Shown one piece after another: positions 43,982 to 55,998 of a stretch of 64,000 bases of DNA (position 1 is the first letter of the stretch; every line of letters begins with the position of its first letter). Source of the DNA: Salisediminibacterium beveridgei. GTDB taxonomy: Bacteria > Bacillota > Bacilli > Bacillales > Salisediminibacteriaceae. A model generated the notes under the pieces. It saw only the letters and a list, made by a program, of their open reading frames with translations. It was not told the DNA's origin and did not search any database. A program made the position numbers and the translations under genes. The DNA lies in NCBI RefSeq assembly GCF_001721685.1, contig NZ_CP012502.1:930001-994000 (forward strand), given 5' to 3'.

Positions 43982-44926
43982 TTGAAAAATGAGATTTTAG
44001 ATTACATAGCACAATATGACCGGATCATTATTTTGAGACATGTCCGTCCCGATCCCGATGCCATCGGTTCTCAAGCGGGTCTTATGGAACTTATTAAATG
44101 GCTCCATCCCGACAAAACAGTACTGATGAGTGGGGAAAGCGATCCGGAATTTGATTTTCTGACACGCATGGATCAAGTGAAAGATGAAGAGTTTGAAGGA
44201 GCGCTTGTCATTGTCTGTGATACAGCGAACCGTGAACGGATTGATGATGAACGTTTTCAAAAAGGGGCAGCTTTGATTAAGATTGACCATCATCCAATGG
44301 TCGATTCATTCGGAGATGTGGAGTGGGTGGATGCCAAAGCGAGTTCCACTTCTGAAATGGTTTATGAACTGTTTGACAGCATTGAATCATTTCAAGGAAA
44401 GCCACCCAAGCCAGAAATGGCGCGCTATTTATATACGGGCATCGTTGGAGATACCGGGCGGTTCCGTTTTCCGAATACGACGGAACGGACTTTTGCAGCT
44501 GCAGCGCGACTGGTTTCTGCGCCGTTTTCGAGAGAGGAAATCTATGAAAAAATGTATATGAAATCCGAGAAGATGCTGCGACTCGAGGGATATGTCCTTT
44601 CAAGCGTTGAAGTAAAACCTAGCGGAGCTGCCGTTGTTCATTTACCGAAGAGCGTTCTCGAGCGCTTCCGCGTCGATGCAAAAGAAGCAGCGGCGATTGT
44701 AAACAGCTTTTCGGCACTTGAAGGCTTGAAGGCCTGGGCTTTTCTTGTGGAAGAAGACGATCAGATACGGCTGAGGATGCGTTCAAAAGGTCCGGAGATC
44801 CACAAACTCGCCGAGAAGTATCACGGTGGCGGACACCCGATGGCCGCCGGAGCGTCAGCCTTCACATGGGAAGAAGCGGAAGCCTTCAGCAAGGAACTGG
44901 ATACATTGTGCGGGCAATTCGTATAA
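43982..44926 (+). CDS. nrnA: Oligoribonuclease / 3'-phosphoadenosine phosphatase NrnA
   Basis: The 314-residue DHH-DHHA1 enzyme has RHVRPDPDAIGSQ, CDTANRERIDD, the DHH motif IDHHPM and the C-terminal GGGHPMAAGA. It degrades very short RNAs and converts pAp to AMP in the cytoplasm. The TTG start at 43982 has AGGATG 8 bases upstream; the alignment with the B. subtilis enzyme (MKTELI...) supports it. The ytrI and ytrH genes that separate nrnA from dnaE in B. subtilis are absent. Confidence 0.95.
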   Translation: MKNEILDYIAQYDRIIILRHVRPDPDAIGSQAGLMELIKWLHPDKTVLMSGESDPEFDFLTRMDQVKDEEFEGALVIVCDTANRERIDDERFQKGAALIKIDHHPMVDSFGDVEWVDAKASSTSEMVYELFDSIESFQGKPPKPEMARYLYTGIVGDTGRFRFPNTTERTFAAAARLVSAPFSREEIYEKMYMKSEKMLRLEGYVLSSVEVKPSGAAVVHLPKSVLERFRVDAKEAAAIVNSFSALEGLKAWAFLVEEDDQIRLRMRSKGPEIHKLAEKYHGGGHPMAAGASAFTWEEAEAFSKELDTLCGQFV

Positions 44927-44928
44927 GC

Positions 44929-44969
44929 AAAAGAGGAATCTGTCAATCGTGCAGATTTCTCTTTTCATT
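44929..44969 (+). terminator. nrnA terminator
   Basis: AAAAGAGGAATCTG and CAGATTTCTCTTTT with a 9-base loop, then CATTTT. Confidence 0.7.
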
Positions 44970-45027
44970 TTGAAGGGAATCGGGCATAATGAAAGAAACA
45001 AGTGTTCTGATTTAAGGGGTGAATCGG

Positions 45028-48000
45028 TTGGCGTATACTCATTTACATATTCATACAGAATTCAGCTTACTGACGAGTCTCGTCAGGATACAGGAACTGG
45101 TGAAACGTGCGAAGAAACAGGGATTTACCGCACTTGCGATCACGGATAAGAACAATATGTACGGAACCGCCGCCTTTTACCAGGCATGTGTAAAGGAGGA
45201 CATCAAGCCGATTCTCGGTGCAGAACTGACCGTGTCCCGAAATGAACCGGAAAGAGGCAATGCAGCCGCTTATACGCTGCTGTTCTATGCCAAAACCTAT
45301 GCAGGCTATCAGTCGCTTGTTCAGCTGGCAACCCTGGCCGCTTCCCGTGAAGGACTCCCTTTCGTGACGCTCGAAGAGGTCAGATCAAAAGCAGAGGATC
45401 TTCTGATTATTTCCCCGTTTTCATCAGGTGAAATGCAAAGCCTCGCAGAAGCAGGTGACAAAGAGGCTGCGTCAGACTTTTTGGGTCAACTGAAAGCGAT
45501 CGCAGGTCCGAAGTCCGTGTATGTGGAAATTCAAAATCACTGGCTTCCCTGGGAGCGGATGAGAATGCAGTCGATCCGTCATTGGCTCACTGCGAATCAG
45601 GTACAGGTCGTTGCAACGAATCACGTCCATTTTTTTGACAAGAGCCAGTTCAATGCAGCAGGGACGTTACAGGCGATCCGGGAAGGAACGTCCACAAAAG
45701 CAATGGATGACAGCCTGTTATCACCTGAGATGTATTTGAAGAGTGAACAGGAGATGCAAGAGCAATTTGCCAAATGGCGTCAGGCCCTCGACGTTACGAA
45801 TACGATCGCCGATCAGTGTGAAGTGGAACTGCCTTTTGGCGGAAAGATTCTTCCTTCCTATCCTCTCGAACCCGGACAAGAGACCTCTCAGGTGCTCCGG
45901 GACTGGTGTGAAAAGGGATTAACAGCCAGAGTGAGCGATCCGGATGAGGCTTATCAAGAACGATTGAAGAAAGAACTGCGTGTGATCCGGGAAATGGGGT
46001 ACGAAGATTATTTCCTGATCGTAGCCGATTTTATGCGGTTTGCTCATGATCAAGGCATTTTGACCGGTCCGGGAAGAGGATCTGCCGCAGGGTCGATCGT
46101 TGCTTATGTGCTGGGGATCACGGACGTGGACCCGTTGGCGTATGACCTGCTGTTCGAACGGTTTCTCAATCCGGAGCGGGTTTCCATGCCGGATATCGAT
46201 ATCGACTTTTCGGACCGGTCACGGGACAAAGTGATCCACTATGTACAGCATCGGTACGGGTCTTCTCACGTGGCACAGATTATCACCTTCGGAACACTTG
46301 CAGCAAAGGCTGCACTGAGAGACACGGCACGGGCTTTGGAGATCCCGGTGAGTGAAGTGGACCAGCTGACCAGGCAGGTTCCTTCGAGACCGAACATCAC
46401 GCTCGATGAAGCGTACGCTGAATCCGGCAGCTTTCGAGAACTGCTGGAGGCAATGCCTTCGGGCAGAGATTTATTTGATACAGCAAAGGCCATTGAAGGA
46501 CTGGCGAGGCATACGTCCATTCATGCAGCTGGAGTGGTGATGAGTGAACATCCACTGACGGATGTTGTGCCGCTCGAGTCCGGCCATGACGGCTTATTTC
46601 TCACGCAATACCCGATGAATGATCTCGAGGCGTTAGGGCTGTTAAAGATGGATTTTCTTGGGCTGCGGAACCTGAGCTTTATGGAACGGATCAGAGAACT
46701 GGTCTATGAAAAAAACGGGGAATGGCTCGATGTAACAAGGCTCCCGATTGAGGATGATCAGATGTTTGCGCTGTTTGCTAAAGGGGCGACCAACGGCATC
46801 TTTCAACTGGAGTCTCAAGGGATGCGCCGGGTACTGAAACAGCTTCGCCCAAGCCGTTTTGAAGATATCGTAGCCGTGAACGCCCTCTACCGCCCGGGTC
46901 CGATGGAACAGATTCCGACGTTTATCGCACGGAAAAATGGTGAGGAGCCGATCAGCTATCCGCATGCAGATCTTGAGACGATTTTGAAACCAACCTACGG
47001 GGTCATGATTTATCAGGAACAGATCATGCAAATTGCCGCCGTGATGGCAGGATTCAGCCTTGCTGAGGCAGATCTTCTCCGGCGGGCGGTCAGTAAGAAA
47101 AAAAAGGAGGAACTGGATCGCTCGAGAACCCTGTTTGTGTCGGGTGCTGAAGGGAAGGGGTACAGCACCGCTGAGGCAGAATCGGTCTACGATCTGATTG
47201 AACGGTTTGCCAACTATGGGTTCAATCGGAGTCATGCGGTGGCATACAGCATGATCTCCTGCAGACTCGGCTGGCTGAAAACGCATCACCCGGATGCGTT
47301 TATGGCAGCTTTGATGGAACAGACCGTCCACGCACCGGATAAACTGGTCAGCTTCATGGCAGAGGCCAGGGACATGAATCTCATGGTATCAGGTCCTTCT
47401 GTGCAGCATAGCGGGTTGGGTGTTTCGGTTGTTGAACGGGCGATTTATTTACCCCTCACTGTCATCCGCTATACCGGCGTGCAGGCGATTGAGGAAATCG
47501 TCCGTGTCCGCGGCCTTGAAGGACCCTTCACGAGCCTGTTTGATTTTTGCAAACGGGTCTCGCTGAAAAAAGTCAATCGCCGTGCGATTGAATCCCTGAT
47601 TATGGCAGGAGCAATGGATGATTTTGGCGTTGAGAGAACGACGCTGTTTGCATCCCTTGATGATGCGATTCAATATGGTGATGAGGAAGGCAAAGGATTT
47701 TCGCTTTTTGACCAGGAAGGCGGCGAACCGGCCTACACGACCGGCGGCAAAATGACGTTAATGAATAAGCTGGATGAAGAGCAGGAAGCAATGGGCTTTT
47801 ACATGTCCGGTCATCCGGTGGAGGATTATGAGGAACTGCTGAGACCGTTTAACAAAATGTCGATTCATGAGGCCATTGATACACACGGGCAGTCAGGGAA
47901 AACAGTTCGTGTTGCCGGTATGGTGGAGAAGGTCCGCTATGTCCAGACGAAAAAAGGCGAGCAGATGGCGTTCATCCATATCACCGATGAAACAGGCGGA

Positions 48001-48411
48001 CTCGACGTCACGGTGTTTCCGAAGGTCTTGAAGAACCATCAAATGAGCTTGAAAAAACAGGAGCTTGTTTTTCTCGAAGGTCAAATGCAGTGGCGGCAGG
48101 ATCAGTGGAATCTCATCATGGAAAAAGCCATCACGATCGATATGCTGAAAATGCGAAAGAAAGACAAGCAGCAGCCGGTATTGTATTTGTTCATTTCGTT
48201 GCTTCATGAAAAAACCGGTAAAGGTGAAGCCGTTAAAGAAGTGCTGCAGGATACACCTGGTGATGTCCCGGTCGTGATCAAATACGAATCCTCCGGTGAA
48301 GTGAAGAAATTATCGGAACTCTGGAATATCGCCGCTGAAGACGAGCTTTTGATGAAACTCGAAGGGATACTTGGTAAAAAGAATGTGCATTTCCGTTCAT
48401 CAAGGGTGTGA
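45028..48411 (+). CDS. dnaE: DNA polymerase III alpha subunit DnaE
   Basis: The 1127-residue polymerase has an N-terminal PHP domain (YTHLHIHTEFSLL), the catalytic palm with MPDIDIDFSDRSRD around residues 388-393 and a further Asp, the helix-hairpin-helix region and a C-terminal OB fold (residues 970-1060). It extends primers at the replication fork in Firmicutes together with PolC. TTG 45028 follows AAGGGGTGAATCGG; GTG 45019 overlaps the ribosome site. A terminator separates it from nrnA. Confidence 0.96.
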   Translation: MAYTHLHIHTEFSLLTSLVRIQELVKRAKKQGFTALAITDKNNMYGTAAFYQACVKEDIKPILGAELTVSRNEPERGNAAAYTLLFYAKTYAGYQSLVQLATLAASREGLPFVTLEEVRSKAEDLLIISPFSSGEMQSLAEAGDKEAASDFLGQLKAIAGPKSVYVEIQNHWLPWERMRMQSIRHWLTANQVQVVATNHVHFFDKSQFNAAGTLQAIREGTSTKAMDDSLLSPEMYLKSEQEMQEQFAKWRQALDVTNTIADQCEVELPFGGKILPSYPLEPGQETSQVLRDWCEKGLTARVSDPDEAYQERLKKELRVIREMGYEDYFLIVADFMRFAHDQGILTGPGRGSAAGSIVAYVLGITDVDPLAYDLLFERFLNPERVSMPDIDIDFSDRSRDKVIHYVQHRYGSSHVAQIITFGTLAAKAALRDTARALEIPVSEVDQLTRQVPSRPNITLDEAYAESGSFRELLEAMPSGRDLFDTAKAIEGLARHTSIHAAGVVMSEHPLTDVVPLESGHDGLFLTQYPMNDLEALGLLKMDFLGLRNLSFMERIRELVYEKNGEWLDVTRLPIEDDQMFALFAKGATNGIFQLESQGMRRVLKQLRPSRFEDIVAVNALYRPGPMEQIPTFIARKNGEEPISYPHADLETILKPTYGVMIYQEQIMQIAAVMAGFSLAEADLLRRAVSKKKKEELDRSRTLFVSGAEGKGYSTAEAESVYDLIERFANYGFNRSHAVAYSMISCRLGWLKTHHPDAFMAALMEQTVHAPDKLVSFMAEARDMNLMVSGPSVQHSGLGVSVVERAIYLPLTVIRYTGVQAIEEIVRVRGLEGPFTSLFDFCKRVSLKKVNRRAIESLIMAGAMDDFGVERTTLFASLDDAIQYGDEEGKGFSLFDQEGGEPAYTTGGKMTLMNKLDEEQEAMGFYMSGHPVEDYEELLRPFNKMSIHEAIDTHGQSGKTVRVAGMVEKVRYVQTKKGEQMAFIHITDETGGLDVTVFPKVLKNHQMSLKKQELVFLEGQMQWRQDQWNLIMEKAITIDMLKMRKKDKQQPVLYLFISLLHEKTGKGEAVKEVLQDTPGDVPVVIKYESSGEVKKLSELWNIAAEDELLMKLEGILGKKNVHFRSSRV

Positions 48412-48489
48412 TGAACGGATTTTTTTTGATATAATAACAGAGGCTAGGGGTGGTCTGACCACCAGATTCCAAAAAGGAGCGTGGGGGCA

Positions 48490-49728
48490 TTGTCTACATT
48501 ACGAGAAGAAGCACTACATATGCACAAAGTGCATCAGGGTAAAATTGAAACCACACCAAAAGTTGCTGTCAGGAATGCTGAAGATTTATCATTGGCTTAT
48601 TCACCGGGGGTCGCGGAACCGTGTAAAGAGATTTTTGAGGATCCGCAAACCGTTTATGATTACACGGTGAAAGGGAATATGGTAGGCGTTGTGACAGATG
48701 GTTCGGCTGTTCTTGGACTCGGGAATATCGGGCCGGAAGCTTCATTGCCGGTCATGGAAGGGAAGGCCGTACTGTTTAAATCTTTTGCAGGTGTGGATGC
48801 CTTTCCGATTTGCCTGAATACCAACGATGTGGATGAAATCGTGAACACAGTGAAATTGATGGAGCCCACTTTCGGCGGGATCAATCTGGAAGACATTTCT
48901 GCACCCCGCTGCTTCGACATTGAGGAACGATTAAAAAGAGAATTGAATATTCCGGTCTTTCACGATGACCAGCACGGTACCGCGATCGTTACGGCTGCCG
49001 GACTGTTGAATGCCCTGAAGCTATCTGGCAAAAAAATGGAAGAAATCAAAGTGGTTGTCAATGGTGCAGGAGCGGCAGGAATTGCCATCATCAAACTGTT
49101 GATGAGTATGGGCTGTAAATCCTTTATTCTTTGTGATTCCAAAGGAGCCATCTTTGAAGGCAGACCATACGGCATGAATGATTTGAAAGATGAGCTTGCC
49201 TCTAAGACGAACCTCGAAAAGAAAGAAGGGAAATTGGGGGATGTCATAAAAGATACAGACGTGTTTGTCGGGGTGTCGGTAGAAGGAGCATTGACGGCAG
49301 ACATGGTTAAGAGCATGAATGACAATCCGATCATTTTTGCGATGGCCAATCCAATACCGGAAATCATGCCTGAAGAAGCAAAAGCTGCAGGGGCAAGTGT
49401 CATTGGTACGGGTCGGTCGGATTTCCCGAATCAGGTGAATAATGTTCTTGCTTTTCCCGGAATATTCCGGGGAGCCCTTGACGTGAATGCCACGCATATC
49501 AATGAAGAAATGAAAGTGGCAGCGGTCAAAGCCATTGCCGGTCTCGTTGGTCATGACGAGTTTCATGCGGACTACGTGATCCCCGGGCCATTCGATAAAC
49601 GGGTGGCACCAGCAGTTGCAAAAGCTGTCGCCATGGCTGCGATGGAAACGGGTGTTGCAAGACGAAAAGTTGACCCGGATGCAGTGGAGCGGAAAACCTA
49701 CAAACTGACGATGATCGAAGAGGAATAG
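48490..49728 (+). CDS. ytsJ: NAD(P)-dependent malic enzyme
   Basis: The 412-residue enzyme decarboxylates malate to pyruvate. It begins like B. subtilis YtsJ (LREEALHMHKVHQGK, SLAYSPGVAEPC), has the metal segment FHDDQHGTAIV and the dinucleotide loop VVNGAGAAGIAI. TTG 48490 is taken because it lines up with the known N-terminus; AAAAAGGAG lies 10 bases away. The position right after dnaE is the same as in B. subtilis. A terminator separates it from the GntR gene. Confidence 0.95.
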   Translation: MSTLREEALHMHKVHQGKIETTPKVAVRNAEDLSLAYSPGVAEPCKEIFEDPQTVYDYTVKGNMVGVVTDGSAVLGLGNIGPEASLPVMEGKAVLFKSFAGVDAFPICLNTNDVDEIVNTVKLMEPTFGGINLEDISAPRCFDIEERLKRELNIPVFHDDQHGTAIVTAAGLLNALKLSGKKMEEIKVVVNGAGAAGIAIIKLLMSMGCKSFILCDSKGAIFEGRPYGMNDLKDELASKTNLEKKEGKLGDVIKDTDVFVGVSVEGALTADMVKSMNDNPIIFAMANPIPEIMPEEAKAAGASVIGTGRSDFPNQVNNVLAFPGIFRGALDVNATHINEEMKVAAVKAIAGLVGHDEFHADYVIPGPFDKRVAPAVAKAVAMAAMETGVARRKVDPDAVERKTYKLTMIEEE

Positions 49729-49733
49729 TGGGT

Positions 49734-49769
49734 ATCCGGACCGGTCTGATAACCAGCGGTCCGGATTTT
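49734..49769 (+). terminator. ytsJ terminator
   Basis: ATCCGGACC (49734-49742) and GGTCCGGAT (49758-49766) followed by TTTT. Confidence 0.7.
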
Positions 49770-49795
49770 CAAGAAGATAGGAACGTGATGAAACA

Positions 49796-50449
49796 ATGGA
49801 TAAAGTCTATATGAATATCCTTAAAGCCATCGATGAGATAATCGAAGAAGATGGCTTGATCGCAGGAGACAAGTTGCCCTCAGAGCGGGAACTGGCCGAG
49901 CGGCTGGATGCCGGGCGTTCCTCCGTCAGAGAAGCGTTCCGTGCCCTCGAACTTCTTGATTTAATCGAGACGAGGAAAGGGGAAGGCACTTTTGTCAAAC
50001 AGCCCGGGAGTCACAGGTTGGCCGAACTGCTGGCCGGTTTTTTCCTCCGGGAACCAAAAGCAAGACAGGACCTTTCAGAGACACGACGGATCATTGAGGC
50101 AGAAGCGGTCAGATTAGCCTGTGAGCGGCATGAAGCCTGGCAACTGGTGAAGCTGAAGGAATTAATTGAAGAAGCCAGGAATGGTTCAGAAGAAGGAGAC
50201 GTCCCGGTAGAGGAGGATTATGCTTTTCATAAGATGCTCGTCCAATCCGGGAACAATCAGCTGATGCTGAATATCTGGCGCCCTCTGGTGGCTTACAGTA
50301 AAGCGGCATTGAAATCTTCTCTGGAGAGAGAAGGAAGAATTGAGAAAGCCCTCAGGGAGCATGAGTTGATTGTTGAGGCAATCGAGAAACGGGATGCAGA
50401 TGCAGCGGTGAGTGCACTGCTTGAACATCTTGAGAACAGTGAATTTTAG
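49796..50449 (+). CDS. FadR/GntR-family transcriptional regulator
   Basis: The 217-residue protein has the GntR winged helix (residues 1-70: GDKLPSERELAERLDAGRSSVREAFRALELLDLIETRKGEGTF split over two lines of the domain) and an FCD ligand domain with His residues in EEDYAFHKMLVQSGNN and LREHELIVEAIEK that could bind a metal. It may control the accDA genes that follow 81 bases downstream, or ytsJ; both ideas rest on position only. B. subtilis lacks this gene here, while some other Bacillus do carry it. Confidence 0.88.
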   Translation: MDKVYMNILKAIDEIIEEDGLIAGDKLPSERELAERLDAGRSSVREAFRALELLDLIETRKGEGTFVKQPGSHRLAELLAGFFLREPKARQDLSETRRIIEAEAVRLACERHEAWQLVKLKELIEEARNGSEEGDVPVEEDYAFHKMLVQSGNNQLMLNIWRPLVAYSKAALKSSLEREGRIEKALREHELIVEAIEKRDADAAVSALLEHLENSEF

Positions 50450-50530
50450 AGCGTCCCATCGGACAGTACCACTCCACATAATAGCAGTATGCCTATACAC
50501 CGGCAGCGACTTCAAGAAGAGGTGAACAGA

Positions 50531-51400
50531 ATGATTAAGGGATTTTTCAATAAACGGAAAAAATATGCGACCATTCCGTCCAAAAAAGGACGGAAAGAAG
50601 TACCTGAGGGCTTGATGAGTAAATGCCCGAAATGCAAAACAATCACATACGCCAAGGAACTGCGTAATCAGAAATATGTCTGCGATCATTGTGATCACCA
50701 TCATCGTATAGGCTCGGCAGACCGGATTGCCTGTACATTGGATGAAGGGTCGTTTACACCCTATGACGAAAACATGATTTCAAAAAACCCTCTGCAATTT
50801 CCAGGTTATGATGAAAAGTCGGTGTCAGACCGGGAAAAGAGTGGTTTGAACGAAGCTGTGCGAACCGGCAGCGGAACGATTTCCGGTTACCCGGTTATGA
50901 TAGCAGTCATGGATGCAGGATTTCGAATGGGAAGCATGGGCTCGGTCGTCGGAGAAAAAATCACCCGTGCGGTTGAAAAAGCGATTGAAGAGCAGGTGCC
51001 ATTCATTTTATTCTCTGCTTCAGGTGGGGCGAGGATGCAAGAAGGTGTTTTGAGCCTGATGCAGATGGCAAAGACCAGTACAGCCCTGAACCAGTTGAGA
51101 GAACAAGGGCTGCTCTTTATCAGCGTGATGACGGACCCGACAACGGGAGGCGTATCAGCGAGTTTTTCTTCTCTTGGAGACATCAACCTGGCTGAACCGG
51201 GTGCTTTGATCGGTTTTGCAGGGAGACGGATTATTGAACAGACGATTCGCGAAAAACTTCCGGATGATTTTCAGACAGCTGAATTTCTGATGAATCACGG
51301 GCAACTCGATCAGGTTGTTCACCGCAAAAACATGCGGGAAACATTGGCGACAATCGTGAAATTGCATCAACCGTATCATGGAGGTGACGGGCATGCCTGA
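50531..51400 (+). CDS. accD: Acetyl-CoA carboxylase carboxyltransferase subunit beta
   Basis: The 289-residue subunit has the four-Cys zinc ribbon (C32, C35, C51, C54) and the crotonase-fold domain ([22 protein letters not shown]). With AccA it moves the carboxyl group from biotin to acetyl-CoA to make malonyl-CoA for fatty acid synthesis. AAGAGGTGAACAGA precedes ATG 50531. Its last 8 bases overlap accA, so the two are translationally coupled. Confidence 0.97.
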   Translation: MIKGFFNKRKKYATIPSKKGRKEVPEGLMSKCPKCKTITYAKELRNQKYVCDHCDHHHRIGSADRIACTLDEGSFTPYDENMISKNPLQFPGYDEKSVSDREKSGLNEAVRTGSGTISGYPVMIAVMDAGFRMGSMGSVVGEKITRAVEKAIEEQVPFILFSASGGARMQEGVLSLMQMAKTSTALNQLREQGLLFISVMTDPTTGGVSASFSSLGDINLAEPGALIGFAGRRIIEQTIREKLPDDFQTAEFLMNHGQLDQVVHRKNMRETLATIVKLHQPYHGGDGHA

Positions 51401-52379
51401 AGAATTACCCTTTGAAAAACCGATCATTGAACTGCGAAATAAAATTGCAGAATTAAAAAGCTTCAAGGCGGAAAAAGAGATCGATTTGTCCGGAGAAATT
51501 AAAAAATTGGAAAATCGGCTCGTGCAGCTTGAAGAAGATATTTATGGAAACATGGACCCATGGGATCGTGTCCAGATTGCAAGACTGAGTCAACGACCGA
51601 CGACGCTTGATTATATCGGTTACCTGTTTACGGATTTTCTCGAGTTTCACGGCGATCGTCTTTACGCTGATGATGCGGCGATTGTCGGCGGGATCGCGTC
51701 GTTTGACGGTCAGCCCGTAACGGTCATCGGTCATCAGCGAGGGCGGGACACGAAAGAAAATGTCCGCCGGAATTTTGGGATGCCCCACCCGGAAGGCTAC
51801 CGCAAAGCCCTTCGTCTGATGAAGCAGGCGGAGAAATTCAACCGGCCAATCTTCTGTTTTATTGATACGAAAGGTGCATTTCCCGGAAAAGCGGCTGAAG
51901 AGCGTGGACAGAGTGAAGCGATCGCCAGAAATCTGATTGAGATGGCTTCACTGAAAGTGCCGGTTATTTCGATTGTGATCGGAGAAGGAGGAAGCGGAGG
52001 AGCCCTGGCCCTCGGCGTTGCCGACCGGATTCTGATGCTTGAAAATGCCACGTATTCCGTCATTTCTCCAGAGGGAGCGGCAACGATCCTTTGGAAAGAC
52101 GCGTCAAAGGCGAAAGATGCAGCAGAGACGATGAAGATTACGGCACCGGATTTAGCTGAACTGGGTGTGATTGACGAAATGATTTCAGAAATCCGTGGTG
52201 GTGCACATCGGAATATCGCTGCTCAAGTGGAATATATCCGAGCCACACTTCAGCGAAACCTCAACGAATTAATGAAACTTGACGGGGAATCACTCGTTCT
52301 GGAACGGTACAAAAAATTTAAGAAAATCGGCGAGTATGACCATGTAAACGATGTCATGACTGATACACCTGATCAATGA
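51393..52379 (+). CDS. accA: Acetyl-CoA carboxylase carboxyltransferase subunit alpha
   Basis: The 328-residue subunit pairs with AccD. It has a helical start, then the crotonase-fold segments [23 protein letters not shown] and [14 protein letters not shown] 51393 is chosen since GGAGGTG lies 7 bases before it; it overlaps the end of accD. pfkA follows after 124 bases with its own ribosome site. Confidence 0.97.
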   Translation: MPEELPFEKPIIELRNKIAELKSFKAEKEIDLSGEIKKLENRLVQLEEDIYGNMDPWDRVQIARLSQRPTTLDYIGYLFTDFLEFHGDRLYADDAAIVGGIASFDGQPVTVIGHQRGRDTKENVRRNFGMPHPEGYRKALRLMKQAEKFNRPIFCFIDTKGAFPGKAAEERGQSEAIARNLIEMASLKVPVISIVIGEGGSGGALALGVADRILMLENATYSVISPEGAATILWKDASKAKDAAETMKITAPDLAELGVIDEMISEIRGGAHRNIAAQVEYIRATLQRNLNELMKLDGESLVLERYKKFKKIGEYDHVNDVMTDTPDQ

Positions 52380-52395
52380 TTCACAATAAGGGGCG

Positions 52396-52430
52396 GATCA
52401 GGCTGCGTAGTGGTCTGATCTCTATTGTTT
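52396..52430 (+). terminator. Weak terminator after accA
   Basis: GATCAG (52396-52401) and CTGATC (52415-52420), then TCTATTGTTTTTT. The stem is short. Confidence 0.4.
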
Positions 52431-52497
52431 TTTAAGCAGGGAAGTGTTATTTTTAACTAGTGTGATATGTAGCTGAGACTAAACTATACAGAGGTGA

Positions 52498-53463
<966 letters not shown>

Positions 53464-53676
53464 TCCTTGGCAGCCGGTGTCCTCAGAAAAAAACAGTACA
53501 TGACAAGCAACTGGAGCAACGCTTTGCTCTGGTTTTCGTCTGCCGTGTACGCCGTCTGTTATCAACGCAGTATGTGAAGAACCTGATGCTGATTAAACTC
53601 GTTCAAAGTGATTTTGAGAAAATAAACATCGTGCAGTGCGGCTTTAACAGAGTCAGGAATTATAAGGAGGAAAATG

Positions 53677-55437
53677 ATGATTACTAGAAAGACGAAAATT
53701 GTTTGTACCATCGGACCTGCCAGTGAATCGCCGGAAATGTTGACCAGCCTGATTGATGCTGGAATGAACGTGGCACGGCTGAACTTTTCCCACGGAGATT
53801 TTGACGAGCACGGTGCCCGTATCAAATCGATTCGGGAAGCTTCTGAAAAGGCTGGCGAGAGCGTAGCGATTCTTCTCGACACAAAAGGTCCTGAAATCCG
53901 CACACAAACCCTCGAAGGTGGTTTTGCGGATCTTGAAAAAGGAAAAACCGTCCGTGTATCGATGAAAGAAGTTGTCGGCAATGCTGATAAGATCTCTGTG
54001 ACGTACCCGGGACTTATCAATGATGTCCATGTTGGATCATTCCTGCTTCTTGATGATGGATTGATTGAATTGAAAGTAACCGCGATCGAAGAAGATGAAC
54101 TTGTTACCGAAGTGGTAAACTCCGGTACACTGAAGAATAAAAAAGGTGTCAATGTTCCGAATGTCAGTGTCAATCTTCCTGGTATCACAGAAAAAGATGC
54201 GAATGATATCATTTTCGGGATTGAGCAGGACGTTGATTTCATTGCTGCATCATTTGTTCGCCGTGCGTCGGACGTTCACGAAATCCGCGAACTGCTTGAA
54301 AAGCATAATGCGACACACATTCAGATCATTCCAAAGATCGAAAACCAGGAAGGCGTGGACAATATTGATGAGATCCTCGAAGCTTCCGATGGTTTGATGG
54401 TTGCTCGTGGTGACCTTGGTGTCGAAATTCCGGCAGAAGACGTACCACTCGTTCAAAAGGAACTGATCAAAAAATGCAATCAGATGGGTAAACCCGTCAT
54501 CACGGCGACGCAGATGCTTGATTCCATGCAGCGTAATCCTCGCCCAACCCGAGCGGAAGCGAGTGACGTGGCAAATGCGATTTTCGACGGAACAGATGCG
54601 ATCATGCTCTCCGGAGAAACTGCAGCCGGTGATTACCCGCGTGAATCGGTCCAGACGATGGCAAACATCGCGTTCAAAACAGAATCTGCACTGAAATATC
54701 GTGAGATTCTCCGTAAGAAGTCTAAGGAAATCGAAAATACAGTCACCGATGCGATCAGTCAGTCTGTTTCTCATACAGCGCTGAACCTGGGTGCGGCTGC
54801 GATCGTCACTGCGACACAAAGTGGCCACACGGCGCGGATGATCTCAAAATACCGTCCGGAAGCACCGATTATTGCTGTCACAAGCAGTGCTCGTGTAAAC
54901 CGTGCAATGGCTCTTGTATGGGGCGTATATGCCCGTACAGGTTCGCAGGTGGATTCAACGGATGAAATGCTTCGCTTATCGGTCGATGAAGCGAAGAAAT
55001 CCGGATATGTGAATAATGGTGATCTCGTCGTGATTACAGCAGGTGTACCAGTGGGTGAATCCGGTACGACCAACCTGATGAAAGTGCAACTCGTCGGTGA
55101 AGTGGCAGCGCGTGGACAGGGTATTGGCCGCCGCGCGAAAGCAGGCCGTGTCGTTGTTGCAAAGACAGGTCAGGAAGCAGTCAAAAAGATGAAGCAAGGT
55201 GACGTGCTGATTACATCTTCCACGGATAAAGACATGATGGAGGCGTTTGAAAAAGCAGCCGCTGTCGTGACGGAATCCGGTGGTTTGACCTCTCACGCAG
55301 CGGTTGTCGGTCTCAACCTCGGGATTCCGGTTATCGTTGGTGTCGACCAGGCTACGGCTCTTTTCAATGATGGTGACGAAGTGACAGTGGATGCCCAGCA
55401 AGGAAAGATTTACAAAGGGCAGGCTTCTATCCTATAA
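53677..55437 (+). CDS. pyk: Pyruvate kinase with C-terminal PEP-utilizer-like domain
   Basis: The 586-residue enzyme makes pyruvate and ATP from phosphoenolpyruvate. The barrel motifs [36 protein letters not shown] and [12 protein letters not shown] are intact. The final 100 residues form the extra C-terminal sequence typical of Bacillus pyruvate kinases ([26 protein letters not shown]). ATG 53677 is preferred because GGAGG lies 6 bases away. It ends before a strong terminator. Confidence 0.97.
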   Translation: MITRKTKIVCTIGPASESPEMLTSLIDAGMNVARLNFSHGDFDEHGARIKSIREASEKAGESVAILLDTKGPEIRTQTLEGGFADLEKGKTVRVSMKEVVGNADKISVTYPGLINDVHVGSFLLLDDGLIELKVTAIEEDELVTEVVNSGTLKNKKGVNVPNVSVNLPGITEKDANDIIFGIEQDVDFIAASFVRRASDVHEIRELLEKHNATHIQIIPKIENQEGVDNIDEILEASDGLMVARGDLGVEIPAEDVPLVQKELIKKCNQMGKPVITATQMLDSMQRNPRPTRAEASDVANAIFDGTDAIMLSGETAAGDYPRESVQTMANIAFKTESALKYREILRKKSKEIENTVTDAISQSVSHTALNLGAAAIVTATQSGHTARMISKYRPEAPIIAVTSSARVNRAMALVWGVYARTGSQVDSTDEMLRLSVDEAKKSGYVNNGDLVVITAGVPVGESGTTNLMKVQLVGEVAARGQGIGRRAKAGRVVVAKTGQEAVKKMKQGDVLITSSTDKDMMEAFEKAAAVVTESGGLTSHAAVVGLNLGIPVIVGVDQATALFNDGDEVTVDAQQGKIYKGQASIL

Positions 55438-55459
55438 TAGAATACAGGCACAAAGACGA

Positions 55460-55488
55460 TGAGAGGGGCTTGCCCCTCTCATTTTTTA
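55460..55488 (+). terminator. pyk terminator
   Basis: TGAGAGGGGC, TT, GCCCCTCTCA followed by TTTTTT. Confidence 0.85.
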
Positions 55489-55563
55489 GACTTTAACAAC
55501 GCCTGAAATACAGAAGTGACGGGAATTCCCGTTTTTCCAAGCAAGTAAAGGGAGTGAAGATTC

Positions 55564-55977
55564 ATGGGCAAACTGCTCTTATTGTTGTTGATTATTGTTC
55601 CGGCGATGGAGATCGGCGTTTTGATCTTATCCGGAAATACCATCGGTGTGATTCCGACGATACTGCTCATCATCCTGACGGGGATTCTGGGGGCCGCCCT
55701 GGCCAAGAAAGAGGGACTCAATGCCATACGAACCGCACAATTGCAGGCATCTCAAGGACAGGTTCCGGCGTCCGTACTGCTTGATGGCATCTGTATCCTC
55801 GTCGGGGGTGTGGTGTTGTTGACGCCTGGATTCATTACTGACGCGATGGGCTTTTTATTACTGATCCCGCAGACACGTGCGATTTTTAAAGGCTTTTTGC
55901 AGAAGATGTTCTACTATATGGTGAAAAATGGATCGGCAATCTATGTCTCCGGTGGAAGCTGGAAAAAACGTCCATAA
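55564..55977 (+). CDS. fxsA: FxsA-family membrane protein
   Basis: The 137-residue protein has four hydrophobic segments with the family motifs VPAMEIGVLI, GILGAALAKKEG and LTPGFITDAMGFLLLIP. FxsA overproduction in E. coli relieves exclusion of phage T7 by F plasmids; the native role is unclear. AAAGGGAGTG is upstream of the ATG. ytwI follows 21 bases after it as an operon. Confidence 0.92.
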   Translation: MGKLLLLLLIIVPAMEIGVLILSGNTIGVIPTILLIILTGILGAALAKKEGLNAIRTAQLQASQGQVPASVLLDGICILVGGVVLLTPGFITDAMGFLLLIPQTRAIFKGFLQKMFYYMVKNGSAIYVSGGSWKKRP

Positions 55978-55998
55978 ACACCCGGAAAGGAACGACCT

